From: Mesostigma viride
Lineage: Eukaryota > Streptophyta > Mesostigmatophyceae > Mesostigmatales > Mesostigmataceae
Length of the DNA stretch: 64,000 nucleotides
Assembly (NCBI GenBank): GCA_009746045.1
Contig: RPFO01000584.1
Span: 1,023,843-1,087,842, forward strand
Direction of reading: 5' to 3'
Below are positions 21,361 through 31,960 of this stretch, piece by piece (within the stretch, counting starts at the first letter, position 1; the number at the start of each line of letters is the position of its first letter). Under the pieces are notes generated by a model. The model had not been told where the DNA came from. It ran no database searches and saw only the letters and a list, made by a program, of their open reading frames with translations. A program made the translations under genes and the position numbers.

Positions 21361-22753
21361 TCATGGCTTACCCACCTGGCCAGAGCCTGCTCCAGCAGAC
21401 TTGGCCTGGTCTGGGCAGTCACGTCGCCAATGACCCGTCCTGCCACATCCAAAGCATTTGTCATCCTTCCCAGCAGCAGCCTTCTTCAGGCCACCCTGGT
21501 TCTGGCTGCTCTGACTGGCCTGGGTGCCCTGGCCCTGGCTCTTGCCTTGCCCTTGGCCACCCTTGTTCTGCTGACCACCCTGGTGACCACCAGCCTGCTG
21601 CTGACCCTTGCCTTTGGATCCCTGCTGCTGGCCCTTGCCACCCTGGTTACCATTCTGCCTGCGCCTGTTAGCCCTCTGACGCCTACTAGGTCTGGTTTCT
21701 CCCTGAGCACCCTGCCCAGGGGCGTCACCATGGACCTGATGAGCGGAGGCTGAAGGGGCACCAGTCACCTGGATTGCCTTGCAAGCAGCATTGTCAGATG
21801 GACGGATATTGAAAATAACCTTTTGCAAGGCTGGCCACGTCCCATCTGTCTGATCAGCAAACATCCTAGCTGCATTTCTCCCATCCACACTCAGCCCCAT
21901 GCGATCCAGGAAGTAATCTGCCACTGCTCTATCAGTCAGATTGAAGCCATGCTTGGCCCCCTTCTCCCTGATGCGTGTGAGCCGCTGCAGCTCCTCAGCT
22001 ATTGTGCCCTTGATCTCAAAGGTATCATAGCTGAGCTTATAGTGATTAGTGAGGTTGAGTACCTTATCAGAAAACTCCTGACGTAGGCCCTCTAGGAACT
22101 GAGACCAAGTCAGCTTGTCCTTGACAGCCTGCCTAGCCTTGTCCCTCACCCGCTCACTTGAATCCCTATTAGTCGTGGATGTGTGGAATACCTGCACAAG
22201 GTTGACAGTGGGATCTACAGAGCATGAAACTAGCTCCATATCCTCCAACCACTTGTCTAGCTCTTCCTGTCCCACAGGAGGCTTGAGAGGCTTCTGGCCA
22301 TTCATCACAGCCACAGCACTCATATGAGGTCTAGTCCCAGGCAAAGCACGAGGGTCACTGCCAATGACAGCAGCTCCTACTGGTGCTAATGGCGCAGGAA
22401 CATAGCTGCAGGAACACCAGACGCAGGCACACATGGTCTCTTACCAGGTGCTTGACGTTCAGCATCATTCTGGCCCTCCCCCGTCAGCACCACGCCGTCG
22501 GTTGGCCACCCTGCACGCTCCTCCCCTTGTGCCACCTCTTTCCTCTTCCGGTTGGACGCCCTCCTGCCATTGACGCCCTCTGCCGTTGGGATTGCCTGTC
22601 CCTCTGGCACGACGTTGGCGGGGCCTCCCGTGTCTGCCCTTGCCTCACCCCCGCCATCCCCCGCTCCCGCCCCGCTCCCGCTGCCGCCCCGCGCGTGTTA
22701 CGAAGCATTATAGAATACACAAAAACACACGCAGATATGGCGCTGGAACCCAC
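21361..22753 (-). CDS. gag: Gag of the minus-strand element with zinc knuckle; ends at a UGA in frame with pol
   Basis: The main frame (22434-21361, about 357 residues) holds a capsid-like region (QEELDKWLEDMELVSCSVDP, then WSQFLEGLRQEFSD and DRAVADYFLDRMGL), a Gln/Gly/Lys-rich tail and a zinc knuckle CFGCGRTGHWRRDC (21415-21456). Upstream, 22753-22386 carries a basic N-terminal piece (PEGQAIPTAEGV, NRKRKEVAQGEE) in other frames, homologous to the plus copy's start at 6924. Frame changes or an intron are needed to join it. The stop is TGA at 21361-21363 followed by CTT. The next codons continue in frame into integrase. The plus copy has the same arrangement, which suggests stop-codon readthrough makes Gag-Pol. 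Confidence 0.8.
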
Positions 22754-22765
22754 TCAGGCTCACGC

Positions 22766-23892
22766 ACTTACTCCAGACGAGGCCGCCTCCTGGCTTGCAC
22801 TCGCCTGCCCCTCCTCACGGTCTGGACGCTGCTCAACACCCTCAGCAACCGATGTGGCTGCTGCTGCCTCTGCGACAATCTGGAGGTCTGGGTTAAACTC
22901 TCCCAGCACGCAGGTCACAGGTCGCCCGTCTCCTTGCGTTCGACTGGATGTTGTGTCTCACCTGGGTTGCGATGCCAAGCAAGATCGCGTACCCACCGCT
23001 TACCGCCGCCGACAAGCTCGTTCTGCTCGCCTCGGCCGTAACGATCGTACTCGTGAGTCACCTCACGAGGGATATGCAGATCAGCTCTCTGCCTTCCTCG
23101 TAGGTCTCGGTAGTGCCGTCGCCCTCGTTTATCTGCTGGGCTGAGCGCTTGACGGAGCCCTCTGGCTTGTCAGTCCACTCAAAATGGACGTCTTCAGGCG
23201 TCTTCTCGACCCCTGCGACAATCTCCACCTCCGGACCCCACGCAGTGGTGGTTTCCGGCCTCGGTGTATCAAGCCTGGAGTACACTCCGAAAGGCTGCGT
23301 GGTAATATAGAACCTGTCTGCGTACCCTCTCGACTCTTGCAAAAGGACAGCAACAAGATTCTCAATGGTTTGGGCAAATACCTCCGCCGTGCTCCAAGGA
23401 TTTACCGTCTCCCGAGCACGCGCGTTCCGGATGATGTCGGCGTCTGGTACCCCCTCTCCTAGCACTGCTGTCGCCACCCAGTGGTTGAACAGTCTGGTGC
23501 TGCCGAGCGCTGTTGCCACGATCTGGCTAAGCGCCTCCCTGGCTAGGTCGAGACCGGCAAGCGTGATATGGGCGCCCTGATAAGCGACCTCCACACGATT
23601 AGCAGTTTCAGCTAGCGCGTCCGAATGCGCACCAACTCTTCCACCGCCACTCGCCCCGTCTCACCTGGAGAAATCACGACGCGAGCCCGTTGTATAATCG
23701 GGTCCGCCGCCGCTGGCCTGTGCCTCCCCCACTCACCGCCACCCACCCCTCTTCTGCCAAGTGCCTCGCTACGTAGGCCGCTTGCACGAATGTTGGAGCG
23801 TTTGCTTGGTTACGGTAGGGGAAAAACGCTTGCGCGTCTCTCTGCTCGTTCGCCTCACCAGCACCGTGGCTGCTTGACGATGAACCAGACAT
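22766..23892 (-). CDS. Unrecognised protein between 5' LTR and gag of the minus-strand element (ORF0, probably spliced or broken)
   Basis: An ATG at 23892, about 24 bases inside the LTR end, opens MSGSSSSSHGAGEANEQRDA ... ARHLAEEGWVA. Then comes a GTGAGT splice-donor-like site. A second open block of about 178 codons (23594-23058) reads VEVAYQGAHITLAGLDLARE ... WSTAEVFAQTIENLVAVLLQ ... EEGREL. A third in another frame gives PREVTHEYDRYGRGEQNELV. A fourth gives VLGEFNPDLQIVAEAAAATS and ends at about 22766. The block composition looks protein-like with amphipathic helices, but I recognise no family. Splice phases do not all fit in my reading, so some joins may be frameshifts. No counterpart is visible in the plus element. 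Confidence 0.45.
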
Positions 23893-23915
23893 GAAAGCGT
23901 GGAAGCAATAGTACG

Positions 23916-24569
23916 ATTTGCGCAGCAACTCGTCAGCAGAGCTTGTGAGCTCCTGGTCCTTGCCGGCTGGAATGACCCTAGGCTGCTGGCTAGCAACCTT
24001 TATCCTCACACCAGGCCTACGACCCTCGATAGGCTCGCCACTCGTCGTGACGACCAAGGTTCGTGTGTGAAGACGCTCGTTGCCTCGTTGAGCCTCGAGC
24101 TATATGCAACCTCGTTCCATCCTTGTTCCTCGGTCATGAGCAACGCTGGGCAACGCTACATTGCCAGAGCCTCGTATCGCTGCCCTGCATCCTTGTTGCA
24201 GGCAGCATACAGGAATCTCTGGCTATCCTGTGTCTAGGACAGCACAGGACCTGCCACAGTCCTGCAAGGACTTACATCCTTGCAGACCTGCTGGCTGGTT
24301 ACTGGCTTCTACTAGCCACAGTACCGTTGAGCCCTCAGTACACTGTGTCCCAGTCACGTGAGAGTACAGGCTAAGCCTGTGCAGGCACGGCCTGCCACGT
24401 GTCCTGTCCACTATGCCCTGAGTGTGCCCCGCCCTCGCCCACCGGTCGGCAGTACTTCGGGACTTGATAACTTTCTAGTCCCTTGTCTGTTCTAGGCGGT
24501 TGACACGGCGTTGGAAAGGTCTCCTCAACCTGCATCCATCTAGCACATTGGTGCCCCAATATGCTAACT
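23916..24569 (-). repeat. 5' LTR of the minus-strand element
   Basis: 654 bp from AGTTAGCATATTGGGG (at 24569, reading leftward) to TTGCTGCGCAAAT (at 23916). Both termini are intact, with ACTTC directly outside at 24570-24574. It does not start TG or end CA, unlike most LTRs. The sequence after it (CGTACTATTGC) shows no obvious primer-binding site. Confidence 0.85.
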
Positions 24570-24574
24570 ACTTC
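24570..24574 (+). repeat. Target-site duplication ACTTC, right copy
   Basis: Pairs with 5538-5542 and marks the right border of the composite insertion. Confidence 0.9.
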
Positions 24575-25849
24575 GGCCATACCTTCCCGTTGGGTGTATG
24601 CACGTAAGTCGGATGGACGTGAGAAAGCACGTTTTGTATGCAAGGGCTATGCCCAGCGTGAGGGTGTTGATTTTCAGGACATCTTTAGCCCCACTGTTCG
24701 TTCCTCCATGCACAGTGCGTTTGGCTCTTGCTTTTGCAGTCACGCATGGCTATACTCTGCATCAATTAGACGTCCGCACTGCGTTCTTGTATGCTCCTTT
24801 AGAGGAGGATGTCTATGTACGTCCACCCCTGGGCTATGAGGAGTATGACGCCTCTGGCGAGCTTCTTGTATGGAAGCTTCATCGCAGCCTGTATGGCACA
24901 CGTCAGGCTCCGCGCAATTGGCATCGCACCTTCCGTTCTCATCTCGTGTCGGATGGTGCAGTGCCTAGCGCTACAGACACATGTCTTTACCTTTATCCCA
25001 GTGCCAGGGGCTTTGTGTTTGTACATGTTGATGACATGATCGTTGCCAGCCCCTCTGCCCCTTGGGTAGCCGCCTGGGTTTCTCGCCTTGGTACACGTTT
25101 TCAGCTGTCCGATTCGGACCACCCTTCCTTGTTTCTAGGTGAGAGTCGTGGTGTTCCCACCCCGGTTGTCCCGGGTGCCGTGTTGAGCGAGGGGGGACAG
25201 TGTGACCAATCGCAACGGGAGGTGTTCCAGCAAATAGTGGGGGCGCTCATCTACGTCACCCAATGGCAACAGATGCAATCACCCACGCTAGGTGATATGC
25301 AGGCTGCCAAGCGGGTCATCCGCTACCTGCTGGCAACCCACGGCCTCGGTCTCCGCTTCACTGGCGGGAGCCTTGAAGGCTGGTCAGATGCGGACTGGGC
25401 AAATGACGTCAAGACCAGGCGGTCTGTCAGCGGCAACCTGGTCATGTACGCTGGTGCCCCTATTGATTGGGCAAGCCGCCGCCAAACGGTGACCGCTCTT
25501 TCTTCATGCGAGGCCGAGTACATCGCTGCGGGCACCTTGCTGCAGTCGGTGCTCCCCCTGCGGAGGATCTTGATGGAGCTGACGGGCTCTACTACGGCTG
25601 CACCTACTCCGGTCTACTGCGACAACACCGGTGCTGTGGCACTCTCCAAGGACCCGGTTCACCCCAAGCGCACATGCAAAACACATTGACGTGCGTTTCC
25701 ACTTCATTTGTGAGAAGGTGGAGGATGGTGACATCAATGTCCAACATTGCCCCGGTGAGGAGATGGTGGCGGATATCCTGACCAAGGCACTTCCGCGACC
25801 ACGCTTCGAGCTGCTTCGAGGACGGCTCCTGCATTCCTGTGTGACTTGA
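24575..25849 (+). pseudogene. pol: Copia reverse transcriptase and RNase H (right part)
   Basis: Resumes copia RT at SAIPSRWVYARKSDGREKAR ... GVDFQDIFSP. A one-base shift near 24700 leads into LHQLDVRTAFLYAPLEEDVY, then FVHVDDMIVAS with the VDD box at 25026-25034. RNase H follows with EGWSDADWAND, SSCEAEYIAAG and VYCDNTGAVAL. One extra A in AAAA at about 25676-25681 shifts the frame. The other frame completes HIDVRFHFICEKVEDG ... EEMVADILTKALPRPRF to the stop at 25847. The region expected to hold the RPD motif between RT and RNase H seems shortened. The copy is dead: three frame changes plus the 19-kb insertion. Confidence 0.9.
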
Positions 25850-25883
25850 GCTGCTAGTGGGCACGTCATTGGACTAAGGGGGG

Positions 25884-26595
25884 TGTCTGGATATTAGTGT
25901 ATCCACCTGCCCTGCCCACATTGTGCTTGTATATAGTCAGCTTGATAGAGATTTAATAGCTGGACTTGTAGCACTTTTTCCTACTCGATTCGGACTACGA
26001 ATGGCTGAGATACGGCCTTCCAAAGTTATATGCACTATGGTCTTGCCAAGTAGACTAGTGTGTCAGCATATCACGCGACAATTGTGCTGACAACTGGCAT
26101 GCCAACTGGCCTGAACATGTTGCTAGTTCATGAGGTAGATTCATGGTACAGTGACTACTGTTGTGTCAGATCTTACGTCAGTGTTTCTTGATTCCTGACA
26201 AGGATTCTAGATACTTTCTTTATATTCCATGGACATGTGGCGAATGCCTAGAACACATTGCTTAGTTTATTGACAGATGGCAGTTCCATATGATGGTTAT
26301 TTGCATGTTGACAGATGGCAATCATTCCTTATGTTGTATTTCAGCAAATGCCATCTGGCAATCACACAACAGAATATTCTAGGAATCTAGAAGTGTTGCA
26401 ACCCTTGCTTGACATGTGGCAGTTCTACCTTTGCCACCTAATTGCCTATATAATGAAATGAACAAAGGCAGCAAGGGTATCTCAAGCTGCCAATTTTCTG
26501 CGTGAACATTTTGTCTCTCAGTCTCTCACTTTCTCAGCCTTGATCTTGACCTGTGATCTGCAAGGAAGGATCATAAAAGAAAACATACCTGTCGG
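25884..26595 (+). repeat. Putative 3' LTR of the copia element
   Basis: A polypurine stretch AAGGGGGG (25876-25883) is followed by TGTCTGGATATTAG, a typical LTR start. A promoter-like TATATAAT lies at 26447-26454. The right end is uncertain because no 5' LTR is present for comparison. Confidence 0.6.
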
Positions 26596-26739
26596 CCACT
26601 TGTGACCCGTGGGCTAGGCGCATTCGAATGCGGATTTCCCGTTAGTTGCGGCTCCATCGCTCCAGTTTTCTAGGCTGCATGCCATGAACCGACGGGGGTT
26701 CCTGGATTGAGACACGTTTTTTTTCTCCATGCACAGCTG

Positions 26740-26830
26740 AAAAAAACTGCGCCCGGCGCGTTGGGGGGCTGCCGCCCCCCAACCCCCCGCGTGGGGGGCT
26801 CCGCCCCCCACACACCCCCGCCCCCCCCCC
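26740..26830. repeat. GC-rich double hairpin
   Basis: Two adjacent inverted repeats: TTGGGGGGC/GCCCCCCAA near 26760-26782 and GTGGGGGGC/GCCCCCCAC near 26792-26812. They are followed by C runs. No gene is seen in 26596-26830. Confidence 0.7.
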
Positions 26831-26862
26831 TGGGTGGCTTCCACGCCTCAGTCAGGCCCTGA

Positions 26863-27505
26863 TTGGTCATGGACGACCCACGACCCCCTCCGGCCAACGG
26901 CTCCCCCGCCCCCCGGTTGGCGCCTCGGCGGTCCTCTCGGCTTGCGGCCCTTCTTGCGGATGTGGGAGACCCGGCTGCGGGGGGCTCGGGCGCCCCGGTC
27001 TCCCCCTCCTTGGTCTGCGAGGTCTGCCGGAGCGGGCACCGCGGGCACCACATGTTATGTAGTTTGTGATGCTTGCAATTCCGGGTGTCACTTGCAGTGT
27101 CTTACTCCCCGGCTCTACCGGGTCCCGCCGGGCTCCTGGACGTGCCCTCGCTGTCCCCCCCGGCGGGCCCCCGGGCTGCCCTCCCCGCCGGGTGCTCCGG
27201 CCCCCTGCCCCGTGCGCCCCCCTGCCGGGGCCCTCGGGGCGGGCCGTGGCCTGCCCGGTGGGGCCGCTGTTGCTCGGGCCCTGGCGCCCTCGGCCCCGGG
27301 GCCCCACCCGTCGCCTGGCCCCGCCGACGGGGGCGCGGCGCTGTCGCCGGGGCTGGGCCCGGCCGACCCCCCGGCGGGCCTGGCGCCCCCGGCGCCCGCC
27401 CCTGGCCCCTCGCTCCCCGACGCTCTGGCCTCCCTTCCCCCGGGGGGGGGGGAGGGGAATAGTAGTAAGTCCTTCTTGTCCTTCCTGTCTTACCCACGCG
27501 CGTAG
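26863..27505 (+). pseudogene. PHD-finger protein with proline-rich tail, frameshifted
   Basis: Starts at about 26869 (MDDPRPPPAN). RRSSRLAALLADVGD is followed by the first half of a PHD finger, LVCEVCRSGHRGHHMLC. One base later the other frame gives CDACNSGCHLQCL ... GSWTCPRC, the second half (C4HC3 pattern, spacing normal). So a single-base frameshift near 27065 splits the finger. A Pro/Ala/Gly-rich tail of about 110 residues runs to the stop near 27503. PHD fingers bind histone tails and also occur in some transposon proteins. The neighbours are all mobile DNA, so a transposon origin is likely but not shown. The region is about 75-80 percent GC. Confidence 0.6.
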
Positions 27506-28196
27506 ACAAGGGGTTTCTGTTTTCTGTCGTGTTCTGTATTCATGTTTGTGCCTGTTGGTATCGAGGTTGCCCCAGAGGCCAACCTTCGTGAGCCGTGAGC
27601 GGACCCCCAGAGGGCAACGCCGCTTCCGGTTTGAGGGTATAGTCACCGGCTGGCAGTTGCCGATTGTGTTGCCGGTGGCTGGACCTCAACGTTTGCGTAC
27701 TGTTTGTGAACGTACTGTTTCTGCCTCGTGTTTCTCTCTCGTTGTGAGCACGTCACCTGCACGTAGAGGTATCCTGGGTGGGCTTTCCTCCTTTCTTTCC
27801 CCTCCCTGCATCTCATGCTTCCATACTGTGTGATATTGCTTTATACCTAATCTGTAATTCATGGGAACCTCTCGCAATAGACGTAATAATGACGGAGGTT
27901 ATAGACGTATTCATCACAGAGGCAGATTGGTCTATTAGGGATAATATACTACTCCCATAAGGGCTTCACCATGCAGACTAGGTATCTCACACAGCTACAT
28001 GCACATGATGTGTTGCGAGCACTAGAGCAGCTCCACCTGGGCACCTCCTTTAGGTCATAAGCAATATTGTATGTTTGATACAGCAGCTATACAGCACTAC
28101 TGTTCATAGCCTAGTGTTAATAGTTAATAGCTAATAGTTAATATCAGTAATAAGTACTACTATAAAAGTATACTACTATATATACATTACGCGGTT

Positions 28197-28200
<4 letters not shown>
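27506..28200. other. Intergenic stretch, AT-rich toward the right
   Basis: No coding region I can support. The right part (28064-28200) is AT-rich with repeated TAATAGTTAATA motifs. Confidence 0.4.
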
Positions 28201-28245
<45 letters not shown>

Positions 28246-28250
28246 CTCTC

Positions 28251-28302
<52 letters not shown>
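28201..28302 (+). repeat. TC-rich microsatellite
   Basis: About 100 bp of CT/TC dinucleotide with short TG interruptions. TCTCTCTC continues at 39539, so the 11.2-kb element sits inside this microsatellite. Confidence 0.9.
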
Positions 28303-28303
<1 letters not shown>

Positions 28304-28321
28304 ACTAGGAACTCAGGAACC

Positions 28322-28900
28322 GTAAAAGTGGTAAAAGTGGTAAAAGTGGTAAAAGTGGTAAAAGTGGTAAAAGTGGTAAAAGTGGTAAAAGTGGTAAAAG
28401 TGGTAAAAAGTGGTAAAAAGTGGTAAAAAGTGATAAAAAGTCGTAAAAAGTGGTAAAAAGTGGTAAAAAGTGGTAAAAAGTGGTAAAAAGTGGTAAAAAG
28501 TGGTAAAAAGTGGTAAAAAGTGGTAAAAAGTGGTAAAAAGTGGTAAAAAGTGGTAAAAAGTGGTAAAAAGTGGTAAAAAGTGGTAAAAAGTGGTAAAAAG
28601 TGGTAAAAAGTGGTAAAAAGTGGTAAAAAGTGGTAAAAGGTGGTAAAACGGTGGAAAACCGGTGGAAAAACGCTAGGAGAAAAGCAGGTGGTAAAATTGT
28701 TTTACCACCTTTTACCACCTCAGTTTTACCACTTTACTGTCAAAGTGGTAAAAAATACCACAAAGTGGTAAAAGCGAGGGTGGTAAAAACACGCCACAAA
28801 GTGGTAAAAGTGAGGGTGGTAAAAACACGCCACAAATTGTGGTAAAAATGAGGGTGGTAAAAATATCACAAAGTGGTAAAAATGACAGTGATAAAAAAGG
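28322..28900 (+). repeat. Left subterminal tandem array of the 11.2-kb CACTA-like element
   Basis: More than 30 tandem units of GTGGTAAAA or GTGGTAAAAA up to about 28640, then scattered copies to 28890. In CACTA elements such motifs are binding sites for the element's DNA-binding protein. Confidence 0.85.
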
Positions 28901-29463
28901 GGAAAATGCAGATTTTGCCAGCATTACAACACAAGCACTGTTAAGAACCATCATTCCAAATGGTTTCTTTATTAGAAATAATAATACATCCCATTTACAG
29001 TTGTCTCTCTTGATTTACAATGAGGATTTAGCCCCACATTGGGCGTCTCATCGATACGTTTACACCATTGTGAAATAACACAGGCCGCATCAAGCCCAGC
29101 CAATTAATTTACTTCTTCTTCAGGTGTCATCATGATCATGCAATGATGCTTCTTTGCATGAACAAAGCCACACAGTTGCCAGCACTCATGCTCTGGAGGC
29201 GTGCAGGCACACAGAGCACCACCATTGAAGAGGACACAAGCCGTGCAGCAAGGCAGGGGGTGGGGGGGCAGTCAGGCACGGCAGATAGTTGTTGCCCAGC
29301 AAAACATCCTGCATGGTGAAATGGGTTATGCCTGTGGGTATGATGCATGACCTAGCATGAGAGTGATACATACATGAGTAACAAAAATATACGCACATGG
29401 CAATTGGGTGTGACAACACCACATCACTACATAGCTAAAACGTGCGTCAGAAAAAACATTCCA

Positions 29464-31960
29464 CTAAATTACCGGATCAGGAGTCTGACTCTGGGACTCC
29501 TTTGCTTGCCGCTCCAGCTCAACTTTCCGCTGCGCTTTTGCCATCATGGCCTTGATCGCGGCAAGCTCCAGTTCCGCCTCGGTGAGATCTGGCGCGGAGG
29601 GAGCATCGGCAGACGCCGTTGCGGGCGAAGAGCTAGCGGCAGGCGGGATTGCTGGCGCGGAGGGAGCATCGGCAGACGCCGTTGCGGGCGAAGGGCTAGA
29701 GGCAGGCGGGATCGCTGCATGGCGCGGAGGGAGCACCGGCAGACGCCATTGCGGGCGAAGGGCTAGAGGCAGGCGGGATCGCTGGCGCGGAGGGAGCACC
29801 GGCAGACGCTGTTGCGGCCGGAGAGCTAGAGGCAGGCGGGATCGCTGGCGCGGAGGGATCACCGGCAGACGCCGTTGCGGTCGAAGAGCTAGAGGCAGGC
29901 GGGATCGCTGGCGCAAAGGGAGCATGCACCGGCAGACGCCTTCTCCTTGGGTGGCGCCCGCGCTCGCTTGGCCGGTACATACTCATCCGACACCTCCTCC
30001 TTCTCCTCTGCTGGCCCCCAACTCTCCTTCAATTTCGCACGTGCGCCTCGAAGGTCGTCGTCAGTAACGTTGCCCAGAAGGACCCACGCATTCTCGTTGC
30101 CCTCGGCGTCACCGTAATGCATCGTGGCAAAGTCAACAAACAACATTTGCGAGCCCCCATCGCGCTCCACAAACCGCGTGCCATAAGGGGTCTTGAGCTT
30201 CGGCTTCACCTCCACCACTTTGCCAGGCTCCCAAACATACGCAGCCGGCCGCGCCCCATCGCGCTCGTACTTGTACCTTTGTGCCACGAAGGCCCGGTGC
30301 AGTGCTTCTCCAAAACCACCAGGGCCCGGTCGCTCTTGAACCACCGCGGTTGGCAGTAAGGTGCTCAGATAGTGCGCAAGCCCCAAGTCCATGGGACCAC
30401 TAGGATTAGCTTTCGCTTTGCAGCCGGCTTCTTGCTGGCGGCCGGCTTGTTGCTGGCGGCCGGCTTGTTGCTGGCGGCCGGCTTGTTGCTGGCGGCCGGC
30501 TTGTTGATGGCGGGGCGCGACGTGATGGGCTCGAAGACATCTGGCTTGATGGCAGGCACACGAGCAGGTGGGAGACCAACCGGCATTGGCAGGTCGGCCA
30601 GCTTGGGCACCATGCAGAGTGGGCGGCTCCACGGTGTTGTTGGGCACCGGAGGGGACGGCTGCACAGCGTTGCTGGGCACCGGGGGGGGCGGCATGACAG
30701 GCTGCGTGCCAACGGGAGGGGGCGGCGGTACAACCTTCTTGGCCACCGGAGGGGGCGGCATGACAGCCTGGCTGCTTGCCAACAGGGGGGGGCGGCGGTA
30801 CAACCTTCTTGGCCACCTGAGGCGGCGGCCTCACATCCGATGCCTCCACAGGTGGAGGCGCGTACCCTGCGACTTCCTGCTCTAACTCCTCCTCAAGGGC
30901 TTGGAGCCGAGCTCTGAGTCTCCGAATTTCATCTGCTCGGTAGCCTGTGGCATGCTGCACAGGCTTGGCCTCCGGCTTGACCTCCGGCTTGACCTCCGGC
31001 TTGACCTCCGGCTTGACCTCCGGCTTGGCCGCTGGCTTGGCCGCCGGCTTGGCCGCCGGCTTGGCAGCAGGAATTGCCTGCAAGCAGAGGGCGGGGCATG
31101 GAATAAGGACGTTAACATTCGGGAAGTCGGTTAAGAGCAGACCCGCGATGAAAGAAAAAACCAAGAAGCTTGCAGACTCCTGTAGCTAAAGATAGCGTTA
31201 TTACCTTTGGCATGTTCGTCACGTCGCCCAGCGCTTGTCAATTTTCCTTCAGGTCGCCGTCATCATCCTCGTCCTCGGCGCCAGCACTCTGCCGCTTTTT
31301 GGAGCTCGTGTTGCTTAGCCACCGGCTCAGCTCCTTCCTTACAAATTCGTCCACACTTCAGTAAAGCTTTGGGTTTGCAGCCCTTGGGCTTCTGGGGGGT
31401 GAGCTCACCAGTCGTGGGGTCTAGCACCCAGCATGATGCCTCATACTTATCCAGCTCGGCACGGTTGTCGTCACCCACAGCTGTTTCTAGAAAGTTACTG
31501 CAGCTCTTCTTTACCCGGTTAATCAGCGCCTCGACCATGGTGCCATCCTGTTCCTTGAGGACATACCCCTCTACCAGGTATGCACGGCCAAAGGTCGTTA
31601 TTTGCAGTCTTAATTAGGTCCGCACATATTCCTTGGGACCGACGTTTTGTTTCGGCTTTTCATCTTCGGTCGCTCTTGCATCAAATCGCTCCCACTCCTC
31701 GGCACTGCACAAGTGAGCTGGTCGGAGCACTGCTACCCTTCTCGGCATTTACAACGTTCGGTCGCACACCACCATGCAGATGACCAAGGCTGGCAAAGCC
31801 CGGAATCCCCCCGTTTTGCGAACGGAGACGGTGCCAACGTATACATGACGCACTGCACCTGCCTCTGTCCACCGTTGGATTCGATCAGCAGATCGACGAA
31901 CCTGAAAGCATCCCGCGCAAAATTTTTTTGAACGTCTTTCGCCAAAAGCCACCAACGGCA
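29464..31960 (-). CDS. Second gene of the CACTA-like element, unrecognised, multi-exon
   Basis: Read leftward, protein-like blocks are: KDVQKNFARDAFRFVDLLIE near 31900; TFGRAYLVEGYVLKEQDGTM ... INRVKKSCSNF near 31540; a Lys/Pro repeat (AAKPAAKP, EVKPEVKP) near 31040; a coiled coil RADEIRRLRARLQALEEELE near 30900; PPPPVA repeats; VFVERDGGSQ-like then LFVDFATMHYGDAEGNENAW near 30100; and an Ala/Pro/Ser repeat tail ending KAQRKVELERQAKESQSQ near 29490. A GT...AG intron fits at 31078-31204 (donor AAAG|GTAATA, acceptor TTGCAG|GCAATT). Other joins are unclear. Position opposite the transposase suggests a TNPA-like accessory role, but I see no known domain. Confidence 0.45.
29590..29945 (-). repeat. 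In-gene tandem repeat, about 6 units of about 60 bp
   Basis: GCAGGCGGGATCGCTGGCGC plus GGAGGGAGCA(T/C)CGGCAGACG recur in register. In the minus-strand frame this gives APSAPAIPPASS-type repeats. Some units shift frame. Confidence 0.8.

Larger units (their letters stand above)
5543..24569. mobile_element. Composite 19,027-bp insertion of two inverted LTR retroelements
   Basis: The block is bounded by ACTTC on both sides. Its left end starts ATTTGCGCAGCAACTCG, which is the 3' terminus of the minus element's LTR. Its right end finishes ATATGCTAACT, the 5' terminus of the same LTR. Both outer ends are intact. Inside are an LTR-end fragment (5543-5754), a decayed plus-strand element (5755-16188) and a nearly complete minus-strand element (16189-24569). 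The two meet tail to tail at 16188/16189, where 4 and 12 terminal bases respectively are missing. It interrupts copia RT, so it is younger than that element. Confidence 0.85.

Noticed and set aside
23674..24057. A single 127-codon protein crossing the LTR border at 23916
   Set aside because: The upstream half is LTR sequence also found at 16189-16390. Only the part from ATG 23892 is plausible.
5543..24569. A DIRS-like element with inverted terminal repeats
   Set aside because: The inverted ends are explained by two opposed LTR elements. Integrase is of the DDE type, there is no tyrosine recombinase, and a 5-bp duplication is present.
27066..27833. A 255-codon open frame overlapping the PHD region
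   Set aside because: It reads the GC-rich stretch in a frame that lacks the zinc-finger residues, so it is a shadow frame.
28322..28640. A CRISPR-like array
   Set aside because: Units of 9-10 bp are directly adjacent without spacers and lie at transposon ends.
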